This document shows, piece after piece, positions 6,893 to 13,690 of a stretch of 17,375 nucleotides of DNA; positions within the stretch are counted from its first letter, which is position 1; every line of letters begins with the position of its first letter. This DNA is from an uncultured Hungatella sp. Its GTDB lineage: Bacteria; Bacillota; Clostridia; Lachnospirales; Lachnospiraceae. Below the pieces are notes generated by a model, which was not told where the DNA came from, ran no database searches, and saw only the letters and a program-made list of their open reading frames with translations. The translations under genes and the position numbers were made by a program. The stretch is from NCBI GenBank assembly GCA_959018155.1, contig CAUEKH010000017.1, positions 1 to 17,375 on the forward strand. Reading direction: 5' to 3'.

Positions 6893-7885
6893 TTAATCCA
6901 TCTGTTCTGACAGTGCTTCCAATGCCAGCCGTACCATACCGGCCTCATAATCGTGTTCCAGATTTTCTTTCACTGCAATCTCCATCTCGTATCTTCCTTC
7001 CAGCAGTTCCTCACACCCGGCTTTTAGAGCCGCTTCCATGCCTTCTGTAAAGAAATCTCCATACAGCACCAGCCGCCGCGGCGCCACGACGCAGCAGAAA
7101 ATCGCGAGGACTGCTTTCAGCATCTTAAGGACCCGTTCCCCGTCCCCGTAATCCAGTTCTCCCCACGGTTCCGGCACAGGCAGCTTCATAATCTCCCCCG
7201 CAAAATGACCGGTCCCGTAATAAATTTTCCCATCCAGCACCAGCCCGGCGCCAGGCGGGTAAAGCCTTGGAAAATAGATTCCGGCCACAGAACCTTCCTC
7301 AAACTCCGGACCGCAGCAGCCGTACGTCATGGCATTCACATCATTTTCAAATATTACCGGAATTCCATATCGGTCCCTGTAACGGCGCAGGAAGTCATCC
7401 CCGGAAATGCGCTCATAATCGCAGATAGTAATAACCCCGTCAACCGCCTCTCCGGGAAGACCGAATGCCAGAAGCCCCGTCTGCGGAAAGAGTCCGACCG
7501 CCTCGTCGAGGACTGCGTCAAAGCAGCTGACTGTAATCTCATCGTAATACTCATCCTTCCGCCAGAGACATGTTCCAGCCAGATCGATGACGCTTACGTG
7601 AATCAAATTCCGGTTATTGCGCTGGTGGCCATAAAGAAGCAGGGCGCACCGGAAATCATTCCGATACCGGTAAACGAGCCCGGGCCGGCCGCCGCCGGAA
7701 GGCGCCATACCGGCTTCCTCCACCTCGCCCTCCCGGATCAGTTCCGCAAGAAGGCTGCCAACTGTCACCACACTGAGTCCCGTTCTGTGGGAAAGTTCCG
7801 GCTTCGTCGCCGTTTTGCACTCCTTTAGAGCAGCCCGGATCAGCTTCCGATTCATTTTTTTCATCAGGCCCGTATCCGCCCCCAT
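6893..7885 (-). CDS. ROK-family transcriptional regulator
   Basis: The N-terminal winged-helix domain (about residues 8-60) contains KPELSHRTGLSVVTVGSLLAEL. It is followed by an ROK sugar-kinase-like domain with FGLPGEAVDG, the ENDVNAMTYG element and GAGLVLDGKIYYGTGHFAGE. This layout is that of NagC/XylR-type regulators, which sense a sugar. The zinc-binding CxCG cluster normally found after the GHxxGE region is missing, and the ATP-binding DxGxT-like segment near LIHVSVIDLAGT is poorly conserved. The protein is therefore a regulator, not a kinase. I use the ATG at 7885, with GAGGGG about 11 bp upstream. A GTG three codons earlier (7894) is possible but lies too close to that site. The promoter region holds a perfect 26-bp palindrome, a good candidate for autoregulation. 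Confidence 0.9.
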   Translation of the reverse strand: MGADTGLMKKMNRKLIRAALKECKTATKPELSHRTGLSVVTVGSLLAELIREGEVEEAGMAPSGGGRPGLVYRYRNDFRCALLLYGHQRNNRNLIHVSVIDLAGTCLWRKDEYYDEITVSCFDAVLDEAVGLFPQTGLLAFGLPGEAVDGVITICDYERISGDDFLRRYRDRYGIPVIFENDVNAMTYGCCGPEFEEGSVAGIYFPRLYPPGAGLVLDGKIYYGTGHFAGEIMKLPVPEPWGELDYGDGERVLKMLKAVLAIFCCVVAPRRLVLYGDFFTEGMEAALKAGCEELLEGRYEMEIAVKENLEHDYEAGMVRLALEALSEQMD

Positions 7886-7908
7886 ATTATCCACTTCCCC
7901 TCGGTTTT

Positions 7909-7934
7909 TAAATATACTTTATAAAGTATATTTA
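7909..7934. promoter_or_regulatory. Perfect 26-bp palindrome, candidate ROK operator
   Basis: The half-site TAAATATACTTTA is followed directly by its exact reverse complement. It lies between the likely -10 region and the start of the ROK gene, 24 bp upstream of the start codon, where bound repressor would block transcription. ROK regulators bind AT-rich inverted repeats as dimers, so autoregulation is likely by inference. Confidence 0.6.
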
Positions 7935-7936
7935 TT

Positions 7937-7965
7937 AAGTTACCACAGAGAAGGGATTCTGTCAA
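7937..7965 (-). promoter_or_regulatory. Sigma-A-like promoter of the ROK/acetyltransferase operon
   Basis: A perfect -35 box TTGACA (7960-7965) and a weak -10 TAACTT (7937-7942) are 17 bp apart. The -35 box sits inside the 3' arm of the hairpin at 7952-7994. The 26-bp palindrome begins 2 bp downstream of the -10. Confidence 0.5.
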
Positions 7966-7994
7966 TCGGAATTATTTTCTGTGACAGAATCCCT
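7952..7994. terminator. 13-bp inverted repeat after the ABC permease gene, probable terminator
   Basis: Perfect 13-bp arms (7952-7964 and 7982-7994, AGGGATTCTGTCA and its complement) enclose a 17-base AT-rich loop, 19 bp past the permease stop. The T-run after it on the minus strand is poor (TTCTCTGTGG), so termination may be weak or the element may have another role. Its downstream arm contains the -35 box of the ROK promoter. Confidence 0.55.
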
Positions 7995-8013
7995 CATTCC
8001 CCGCCAAACAAAT

Positions 8014-9093
8014 TCATCCCACCTGATGATTCGCAAACGCCCTTCTGCAGAATCCCACGCATACCGTGATCACCACCAGCGCCACCACCACAGGCAGCAC
8101 CACAACCGGAACCCCGGTCTTTCCCAGTGTCGGGCCGTAAAGTTTAACCAGCCCCGACACGCTGATACTGTTGACCGGAAAGAGGCATAGAATCTTTCTG
8201 ACGATCATATTTCCGGAAGAAATGAACATCGGCGCAAAATACACAGCCGCCGAAAGGATCACCGATACGAAGGATGTGCGGCTGACGGCTGAAAATATGA
8301 GTGTCAGCCCATTTAGTGCCATCATGGCAGCCAGAGAAACCAGGACGGTCATCACCGATGCCTCATAACATTTCAGGGGATATTTCACCGGTGTAAAAAT
8401 CATCAACTCGCTGAGCTGGATATCGGAATCCCAGCCGGCCGTCCCCCTTCCCGCCAGAAATACGAGAAATCCCATCCCTGCGATAAACAGTGTAAATACC
8501 GCCGTAAACAGGAAGGCAGCCGCCACCTTCGCCAGAGCGCACCGCTCCTTCCCGTATCTGGCAGTCAGGATCAGCGCATCCATGCCGCTTGCGTATTCTT
8601 CTGAGAAGACCGGGGAGACCGCAATAATAATTACAATTCCAGCCATCAGAACCAGATACATCATGCTGTACAGCAGAGATTCCCACCGGCTCGACTGTCC
8701 TAAAACGGGCGGTTCCTCAAATTCCGGAAATACCTCCACCACACTCTTCCCGTTCCATTTTCCGTTTTCCTCCGCAAATAAACTGGCAATCGGATAATAC
8801 GTATTGTTGGACACCGAATGGATGGTTTCCCCGTCCTTTCTGGGAAATTCAGCCAGGATTTCCTGCACCTTCTCATCCGTCAGGGGACCGGCGTAACGGT
8901 TTGCAATCTCTTCATTGTACGCCAGCGCCTCTTTTCCGTACAGATCCACTCCCTCCGTCGTCCTCGCCCACTCATTTCCGTAAAGCCAGGACCAGAGCAT
9001 AATCACATAGAGCAGTAAAAATGCCGCCAGCCCGATATACACCACCTTCTTTTTCATCATTTTCAAAAATTCAAATCGAATCAGCTGTCCCAT
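8014..9093 (-). CDS. ABC-2 type transporter permease
   Basis: With the ATG at 9093 the product has 359 residues, beginning MGQLIRFEFLKMMKKKVVYI. One membrane helix near the N-terminus (VVYIGLAAFLLLYVIMLWSWL) is followed by an extracellular loop of about 130 residues. A cluster of five or more helices follows (MYLVLMAGIVIIIAVSPVF, FLFTAVFTLFIAGMGFLVFL, VLVSLAAMMALNGLTLIFS, VSVILSAAVYFAPMF, VVVLPVVVALVVITVCVGF). FSEEYASGMDALILTARYGK is the usual cytoplasmic coupling element of ABC-2 exporters. The start is supported by GAGGAGGAG and overlaps the ATPase gene by 23 bp. It is the membrane partner of that ATPase; the substrate is unknown (an antimicrobial peptide or lipid is possible). Confidence 0.9.
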   Translation of the reverse strand: MGQLIRFEFLKMMKKKVVYIGLAAFLLLYVIMLWSWLYGNEWARTTEGVDLYGKEALAYNEEIANRYAGPLTDEKVQEILAEFPRKDGETIHSVSNNTYYPIASLFAEENGKWNGKSVVEVFPEFEEPPVLGQSSRWESLLYSMMYLVLMAGIVIIIAVSPVFSEEYASGMDALILTARYGKERCALAKVAAAFLFTAVFTLFIAGMGFLVFLAGRGTAGWDSDIQLSELMIFTPVKYPLKCYEASVMTVLVSLAAMMALNGLTLIFSAVSRTSFVSVILSAAVYFAPMFISSGNMIVRKILCLFPVNSISVSGLVKLYGPTLGKTGVPVVVLPVVVALVVITVCVGFCRRAFANHQVG

Positions 9094-9964
9094 GGTTCTC
9101 CTCCTCTTCGCTGAAATAATAGAGATAAAGATCCTCCAGCCCCGGCTCCACCGCCACGGCCCCGTCAGACGGCCTTTTCTCCGAAATAATCCGAAGAACC
9201 GCCGTATCCCCCTCATTTCTCAGATTCCCGACCGTATATTTTTCGCTCCAGCGGTCCGCCTCGCAGATCGGCACCTTGCATTCCCACACCAATCCCTTCA
9301 TCTCCCTCGTCACCACCTCCGGCCGTCCCTGATGAATCAGTTTTCCCTCCTTCATGACGAGAATCTCGTTGGCAATATACTCAATATCCGACACGATATG
9401 GGTGGATAAGAGCACCGTCCTGTCCCTCGCAAGGGAACTGATGAGATTGCGGAACTTCACCCGCTCCTTCGGATCCAGCCCGGAAGTCGGTTCATCGAGG
9501 ATTAAGATTTCCGGTTCATTTAACATGGCCTGGGCAATGCCGAGCCGCTGCTTCATCCCCCCGGAAAATGTCCTGATTTTCTTCCCCCTTACGCCGGAAA
9601 GCCCTGCCAAATCAAGCAGTTCCAGCGTTCTGGCAGCCGCCTGCCCTCTGCCCAGCCCCTTTAAAGAAGCCATATACATCATAAATTTTTCCGCCGTAAA
9701 TTCCGGATAATAGCCAAACTGCTGAGGGAGATACCCTAAGATGGAACGGTATTCGTCTCCCATTTCCGATATCGGCCTGCCCTCACAGAGGACCTGGCCC
9801 GAGGTCGGCTTTAAAACATCACAGATCATGCGCATCAGAGTCGTCTTTCCCGCGCCATTTGCGCCGAGAAGGCCGTACACCCCTGTCTTCATGGTAAAAT
9901 TCATCCGGTCAACCGCCAGTCTCTTCCCATACTGCTTTGTCAGCCTGTCTACTCGAAGCTCCAT
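9071..9964 (-). CDS. ABC transporter ATP-binding protein
   Basis: A 297-residue ABC ATPase beginning MELRVDRLTKQYGKRLAVDR. The motifs are all present: Walker A GANGAGKTT (about residues 34-42), a Q-loop near LPQQFGYYPEF, signature FSGGMKQRLGIAQAM, Walker B EILILDEPTSGLDP and the H-loop STHIV. The last 90 residues are a C-terminal domain as in bacitracin/lantibiotic-type exporters (BcrA/CcmA-like). The gene overlaps the upstream membrane-protein gene by 16 bp and the permease by 23 bp, which indicates translational coupling. It powers the permease encoded next. Confidence 0.95.
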   Translation of the reverse strand: MELRVDRLTKQYGKRLAVDRMNFTMKTGVYGLLGANGAGKTTLMRMICDVLKPTSGQVLCEGRPISEMGDEYRSILGYLPQQFGYYPEFTAEKFMMYMASLKGLGRGQAAARTLELLDLAGLSGVRGKKIRTFSGGMKQRLGIAQAMLNEPEILILDEPTSGLDPKERVKFRNLISSLARDRTVLLSTHIVSDIEYIANEILVMKEGKLIHQGRPEVVTREMKGLVWECKVPICEADRWSEKYTVGNLRNEGDTAVLRIISEKRPSDGAVAVEPGLEDLYLYYFSEEEENHGTADSI

Positions 9965-10734
9965 TTTTCCGATTCCTCACTTTCCATTCTGCTAATCAGC
10001 CTGTAGATACCCGCGCCCAATACGGCCAGGCTCACGATTCCCGCCACCGCGGCCAGCCACGCCTTCGATAACAGGGGATTTGGCACGTAATACCCCAGTA
10101 TCGTTGATCCCGCGGCCATCAAAAGCCCGATGGCTGCCATGAGATACCCATTTTCCCTTCGTCCCATCACCGTAAACAGCCAGAGATAAACGGCGTTAGA
10201 ACAGTTAAACGGCACCAGAATAAATAAAACCGCCTCCCCGATTCCGGCTCCCGCCCTTCCGGCTGTGGCAGCCAGCAGTAACAATGAGATTCCGTCCACA
10301 ATTCCGAAAATCATCAGCTTCATGGCCATCACCCGTTTCAAATTATAAAGACAGCTTTCCTCCAGTTCCCACATGCCGCAGCAGAAGCTTTTCGTGATCT
10401 CCGGCACACAGATAACGCCGAAAAACGGGATCACCGAGGCCAGCCGCCATAAGTACCAGCCGTCTCCTGCCCCGGCCAGCACAACCGCAAATACAAGAAA
10501 TACCGTCTGTAACACCCACGCTGCCGGAGAAATGAAACGCGCCTGCTCCCACAAACTCCGGCCGAGACTTCTCCGTGGAACCAGCCGTTTCCGCGCCATC
10601 TCCATCTTAAGAGTCCGAAATAATTTCCCGCGCTGTTCCTGCCCCATATCCGGCGCCTGGCAGCGAAGCAGAAATTCCTTGATCTGTTCTTCCTTGATCT
10701 GCTCTTCTTTGATCTGCTCTTCCCCTCTCTTCAT
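9949..10734 (-). CDS. Multi-TM protein of unknown family between ECF sigma factor and ABC transporter
   Basis: A 261-residue protein with a soluble, charged N-terminus (about residues 1-65) and about six membrane segments (ISPAAWVLQTVFLVFAVVL, LASVIPFFGVICV, KLMIFGIVDGISLLLLAA, AVLFILVPFNCSNAVYLWL, LMAAIGLLMAAGSTILGYY, LAAVAGIVSLAVLGAGIY). A polar stretch after the second segment, with PEITKSFCCGMWELEESCLYN, looks like a conserved core. The N-terminus contains three copies of EEQIK, from a 15-bp tandem repeat. Its ATG overlaps the sigma-factor stop by 4 bp. That position is usual for an anti-sigma factor, so a role in sensing and holding the sigma factor is plausible. A permease-like accessory subunit is the alternative. 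I do not recognise the family. Confidence 0.8.
   Translation of the reverse strand: MKRGEEQIKEEQIKEEQIKEFLLRCQAPDMGQEQRGKLFRTLKMEMARKRLVPRRSLGRSLWEQARFISPAAWVLQTVFLVFAVVLAGAGDGWYLWRLASVIPFFGVICVPEITKSFCCGMWELEESCLYNLKRVMAMKLMIFGIVDGISLLLLAATAGRAGAGIGEAVLFILVPFNCSNAVYLWLFTVMGRRENGYLMAAIGLLMAAGSTILGYYVPNPLLSKAWLAAVAGIVSLAVLGAGIYRLISRMESEESEKWSFE
10679..10723 (-). repeat. 15-bp tandem repeat, three copies, in the N-terminus of the unknown membrane protein
   Basis: Three adjacent copies of TTGATCTG(T/C)TCTTC(C/T) on the plus strand (10679-10693, 10694-10708, 10709-10723) encode EEQIK three times. The unit is a multiple of three, so copy number can change without breaking the frame. The copies are almost identical, suggesting recent expansion. 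Confidence 0.9.
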
Positions 10735-11267
10735 TCCGCGAATCCTCCTTCCTCAGACAGTATTTTCTTCAATTTATCCAGTCCCTGTTTCAGCCGCGAC
10801 TTGGCGGTTGGAACTCCGACGCCCACGACAGAAGCGATTTCCCGCACCTTCATATCGTAGTAAAACTTAAGGATCACCACTTCCTTCTGCATTTCTGGAA
10901 GACGGTTTAAGGCCGTTAAGACACTGTCCTTTATCTCCGCCTGGCGGTATCCGGCCTCCTGGGCCTGTTCATTTTCCAGAAATGTCTCATCCACTGTCAC
11001 CAGCTTTTTACTCCGGAAATAATCACCGCACACATTTCTAGCAATACTTAAAATCCACGCCCGGAAATGGTTCCGATCTACATAGGAATCAAAAAACCGG
11101 ATCACGTGGAGAAATGTCTCCTGCGTGCAGTCATACGCCAGCTCCTCATCCCCCGTTTTATAAAAACAGAAATGGAAGACATCCTGGTAGTACCTCCCGG
11201 CCAGTTCCTCAAAAAGTTCTTTCTCCCCCTGCCGGATCCTGGCAATGAGTTCCTTATCCTTCACCAT
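10731..11267 (-). CDS. ECF-type RNA polymerase sigma factor
   Basis: A 178-residue protein with the two sigma domains of the ECF group. Region 2 is at about residues 20-88 (DCTQETFLHVIRFFDSY, then FRAWILSIARNVCGDYFRSK). Region 4 is at about residues 117-170 (LNRLPEMQKEVVILKFYYDM, then VREIASVVGVGVPTAKSRLKQGLDKLKK). There is no region 1.1 or 3. It directs RNA polymerase to a small set of promoters, probably including its own operon. The stop overlaps the next gene by 4 bp. The start is preceded by GGGAGAGG. The gap up to 11367 contains AT-rich sequence with a TATATT-like -10 near 11308-11313 but no clear -35, which would suit a promoter read by a non-sigma-A factor. Confidence 0.93.
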   Translation of the reverse strand: MVKDKELIARIRQGEKELFEELAGRYYQDVFHFCFYKTGDEELAYDCTQETFLHVIRFFDSYVDRNHFRAWILSIARNVCGDYFRSKKLVTVDETFLENEQAQEAGYRQAEIKDSVLTALNRLPEMQKEVVILKFYYDMKVREIASVVGVGVPTAKSRLKQGLDKLKKILSEEGGFAE

Positions 11268-11366
11268 GGCACCTGCCTCTCCCAGCCATTTTCATCTGCT
11301 GTACAATAATATAACGGGGAAAAATAAAAAAAGGATTTAAAGAAAGAAGAAAAATTGCTTTATTTT

Positions 11367-11410
11367 ACAGAAAAGAGGCCGGAAAGCAGTCTGACGTGCT
11401 TTCCGGCCTC
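11367..11410 (-). terminator. Strong intrinsic terminator of the thiamine salvage operon
   Basis: A perfect 14-bp GC-rich stem (arms 11375-11388 and 11397-11410) with an 8-base loop is followed on the minus strand by TTTTCTGT. It lies about 50 bp past the cytX stop and ends the operon that starts at the TPP riboswitch. Confidence 0.9.
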
Positions 11411-11459
11411 CTGATACAGATTCCGATTTACTATAAAGTGATACTACCTGGTTCTTTTC

Positions 11460-12668
11460 TCAATCTCTGGCCTGTAAATCCGTTTCCGCGCTCTTCTGTT
11501 CCGCCCTCCTGGCTGCGCAATGATAAATGACACAGAGTCCCGCCGTTATCACCATATCCGGCAGTGTATTTCCGACCGGTGTATCCACCCGCATCAGAAT
11601 CCTGTATAACAAAAATCCCACCGCCCAGATAAAGAGATTCACCCCGTCAAATGCTCGCCCGGATGAATCCTTTTTCAGCAGGAAAAAGTCCGCAATCTGA
11701 ATCGCAATCATCGGCGCAAACACCGATCCGATTAGATAGAGGAAATCCGTGATGTTGTCCATGGGATAAATAACAGCCGCCACAGTTCCAATCACAGTCA
11801 CCACGATGGCCGACCATTTTTCCTGAAGCGCCGTAGAAATCGTCGCGCTGGAAACCCCTGCTGAATACGCATCGAGAAATGTGGTCGTAACGGTGGAAAG
11901 AACGATAATCACAAGCCCGGCGATTCCCAGCCCGGCCTTGACCATAATGGCCGCGATATCCGCCTCACCCGTGTAAATGGCCGCTCCCATACCGATGAGA
12001 TACATAAAACAGCTCACGATTCCATAAACCACCGTGCTGGCCAAAGAAGCGCCAAACGGCTTCTCCGCTTCCCTCGTGTAGTCACTGATTAAAGGAAGCC
12101 AGGACAGCGGCATGGCAACTGAAAGTTCCACCGCCGCGCCGAAGCTTAATCCATCCGATACCACACCTGCCGCGGTATCCTTTCCGGCAAATATAACCCA
12201 GCCGAGAATCACGGTCAGCACAAACAGCGCCGCCATGGCAATCGTATTGATTTTCCCCAGATTCTTAATTCCAACCAGAATCCAGACGATAATCAGCCCG
12301 CCAATCACCAGGCACCATACCCAGGCTCCTGCGGAAAATACCCCATTTGCAGCTAACGCCCCATCGTAAATCATGATGGCCGTCCAGCCTACAAGCTGGA
12401 GGACGTTGAGCACGGCAAATAAGAGACAGCCCTTCTCGCCGAAACTCATTTTAACCGTCTCCATGGCGCTTCGCTTCGTACGCGCTCCAATCAGGCCGGC
12501 AAAAAACAGCATGGCACAGCCGATTAAATGGCCCAGGAGTACGGCCGCCAGGCCTTTCCCGAACCCGAGAGGGGCCAGATATGTACCGGTCAGAATTTCC
12601 GCAATGGAAACACCGGCGCCAAACCAGATGAGGCTGTTGTTTAAAATCGAAGTCCCTTTATTTTTCAT
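11460..12668 (-). CDS. cytX: Probable hydroxymethylpyrimidine transporter CytX (NCS1 family)
   Basis: With the ATG at 12668 the protein has 402 residues, beginning MKNKGTSILNNSLIWFGAGV. It has about twelve membrane helices and the N-terminal WFGAGVSIAEILTGTYLAPLG typical of the NCS1/cytosine-permease group. Other family features are QLVGWTAIMIYDGA and MPLSWLPLISDYTREAEKP. CytX is the member that clusters with thi genes and is predicted to import hydroxymethylpyrimidine (HMP), which ThiD then phosphorylates. The start has GGAGG 8 bp upstream and overlaps the thiD stop by 11 bp. The frame extends to 12752 but without support. The transporter assignment rests on operon context plus similarity; cytosine or another pyrimidine is the alternative. 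Confidence 0.87.
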   Translation of the reverse strand: MKNKGTSILNNSLIWFGAGVSIAEILTGTYLAPLGFGKGLAAVLLGHLIGCAMLFFAGLIGARTKRSAMETVKMSFGEKGCLLFAVLNVLQLVGWTAIMIYDGALAANGVFSAGAWVWCLVIGGLIIVWILVGIKNLGKINTIAMAALFVLTVILGWVIFAGKDTAAGVVSDGLSFGAAVELSVAMPLSWLPLISDYTREAEKPFGASLASTVVYGIVSCFMYLIGMGAAIYTGEADIAAIMVKAGLGIAGLVIIVLSTVTTTFLDAYSAGVSSATISTALQEKWSAIVVTVIGTVAAVIYPMDNITDFLYLIGSVFAPMIAIQIADFFLLKKDSSGRAFDGVNLFIWAVGFLLYRILMRVDTPVGNTLPDMVITAGLCVIYHCAARRAEQKSAETDLQARD

Positions 12669-13515
12669 CGGAACCGCCTCCATTTTCTCCTGCCCCGTTT
12701 TTTCCGGTTCCGGTTTCATCATCGCCATATTCCCCATAAACAGCAAACGCATGGTTCATCGGACCGCTGCCCTTTCCCAGATCCAGCATGTCCGCCAGTG
12801 CAGCGGATAAATACGCCTTTGCCTTTCTCACGGCGTCATCGAGGCTGTAACCTTTCGCCAGATTGGATGCGATCGCGCTCGACAGCGTACAGCCTGTACC
12901 GTGAGTATTATTTGTGTTAATCCTTTTTCCATAAAACCATTTGAATTCACCGGCCCGGTACAGTAAATCATTGGCATCATTGAGCTGATGCCCGCCCTTG
13001 CAGAGAACTGCGCAGCCATACTGGTCCCCGACCATTTTTGCGGCCCGTTCCATATCCTCCGGCGATTTGATTTCCATGCCGGAGAGCACTTCCATCTCCG
13101 GGATGTTGGGAGTGATGATATCGGCCAGAGGGATTAATTTCTCTTTCAGCGTGGCGATGGCGTCGTCGCTGATTAGCTTAGAGCCGGCTGTCGCCACCAT
13201 AACCGGGTCAACCACAATGTTTTTCGCATGGTACTCTTTCAGCTTTGCCGCAATCACCTCGATCAGGGCGATGGAAGATACCATACCGATTTTGACCGCA
13301 TCCGGAAAAATATCCGTAAATACGTCGTCAAGCTGCTCTGCCAAAAATTCCGGAGTCATCTCCGCAATACCTGTTACGCCGGTCGTATTCTGGGCCACGA
13401 CTGCGGTAATCACGCTCATCGCATAGACCCTGTGGGCGGTCATTGTCTTCAAATCCGCCTGAATTCCGGCGCCTCCGCTGGGGTCAGTCCCCGCGATTGT
13501 TAATGCTGTTCTCAT
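12658..13515 (-). CDS. thiD: Hydroxymethylpyrimidine/phosphomethylpyrimidine kinase
   Basis: A 285-residue ribokinase-fold enzyme that phosphorylates HMP to HMP-P and then HMP-PP, the pyrimidine substrate of ThiE. Typical motifs are ALTIAGTDPSGGAGIQADLK at the N-terminus, VVAQNTTGV, VVDPVMVATAG, TPNIPEMEVLSG-like (NIPEMEVLSG), LCKGGH and the catalytic NTNNTHGTGCTLSSA. The enzyme domain ends around residue 262. The last 20 or so residues (TGTGKNGAGENGGGSDEK) are a Gly/Asn-rich tail not usual in ThiD, and the DNA of this tail carries the ribosome binding site of cytX. The ATG at 13515 has AAGGAG 8 bp upstream. A 164-bp gap separates it from the HAD gene. Confidence 0.95.
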   Translation of the reverse strand: MRTALTIAGTDPSGGAGIQADLKTMTAHRVYAMSVITAVVAQNTTGVTGIAEMTPEFLAEQLDDVFTDIFPDAVKIGMVSSIALIEVIAAKLKEYHAKNIVVDPVMVATAGSKLISDDAIATLKEKLIPLADIITPNIPEMEVLSGMEIKSPEDMERAAKMVGDQYGCAVLCKGGHQLNDANDLLYRAGEFKWFYGKRINTNNTHGTGCTLSSAIASNLAKGYSLDDAVRKAKAYLSAALADMLDLGKGSGPMNHAFAVYGEYGDDETGTGKNGAGENGGGSDEK

Positions 13516-13630
13516 TTTTTATTCTCCTTCGCATTAATTTTGTTAAGCGACAGAAGGTGGTGCCCCCAATCCGCCGCTGTTATTTATCTCAAACCTTTCC
13601 GTTGCAGCTTCCGGCTCATTTTGCCATTTT

Positions 13631-13690
13631 ACATGGGTTTCAATGGGTTTAAAGGCTTTTAAAGGGTTTCCAACGGTTTTCAGCCGTTTT
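13631..13690. repeat. Six 10-bp direct repeats with phased T-tracts
   Basis: Six consecutive 10-bp blocks fit a loose consensus CAAYGGKTTT on the plus strand (starting at 13631, 13641, 13651, 13661, 13671 and 13681). Each ends in three or four T residues, so T-tracts recur once per helical turn. The last block overlaps the HAD stop codon. The other 100 bp of the 13516-13679 gap holds only the thiD ribosome binding site that I can recognise. Confidence 0.7.

Noticed and set aside
9094..9216. N-terminal extension of the ABC permease to 9216
   Set aside because: The extension is Arg/Trp-rich, lies inside the ATPase gene, and a strong GAGGAGGAG site places the start at 9093. The same reasoning trims the long frames of thiM, thiE, cytX, spoIIIAB and the acetyltransferase.
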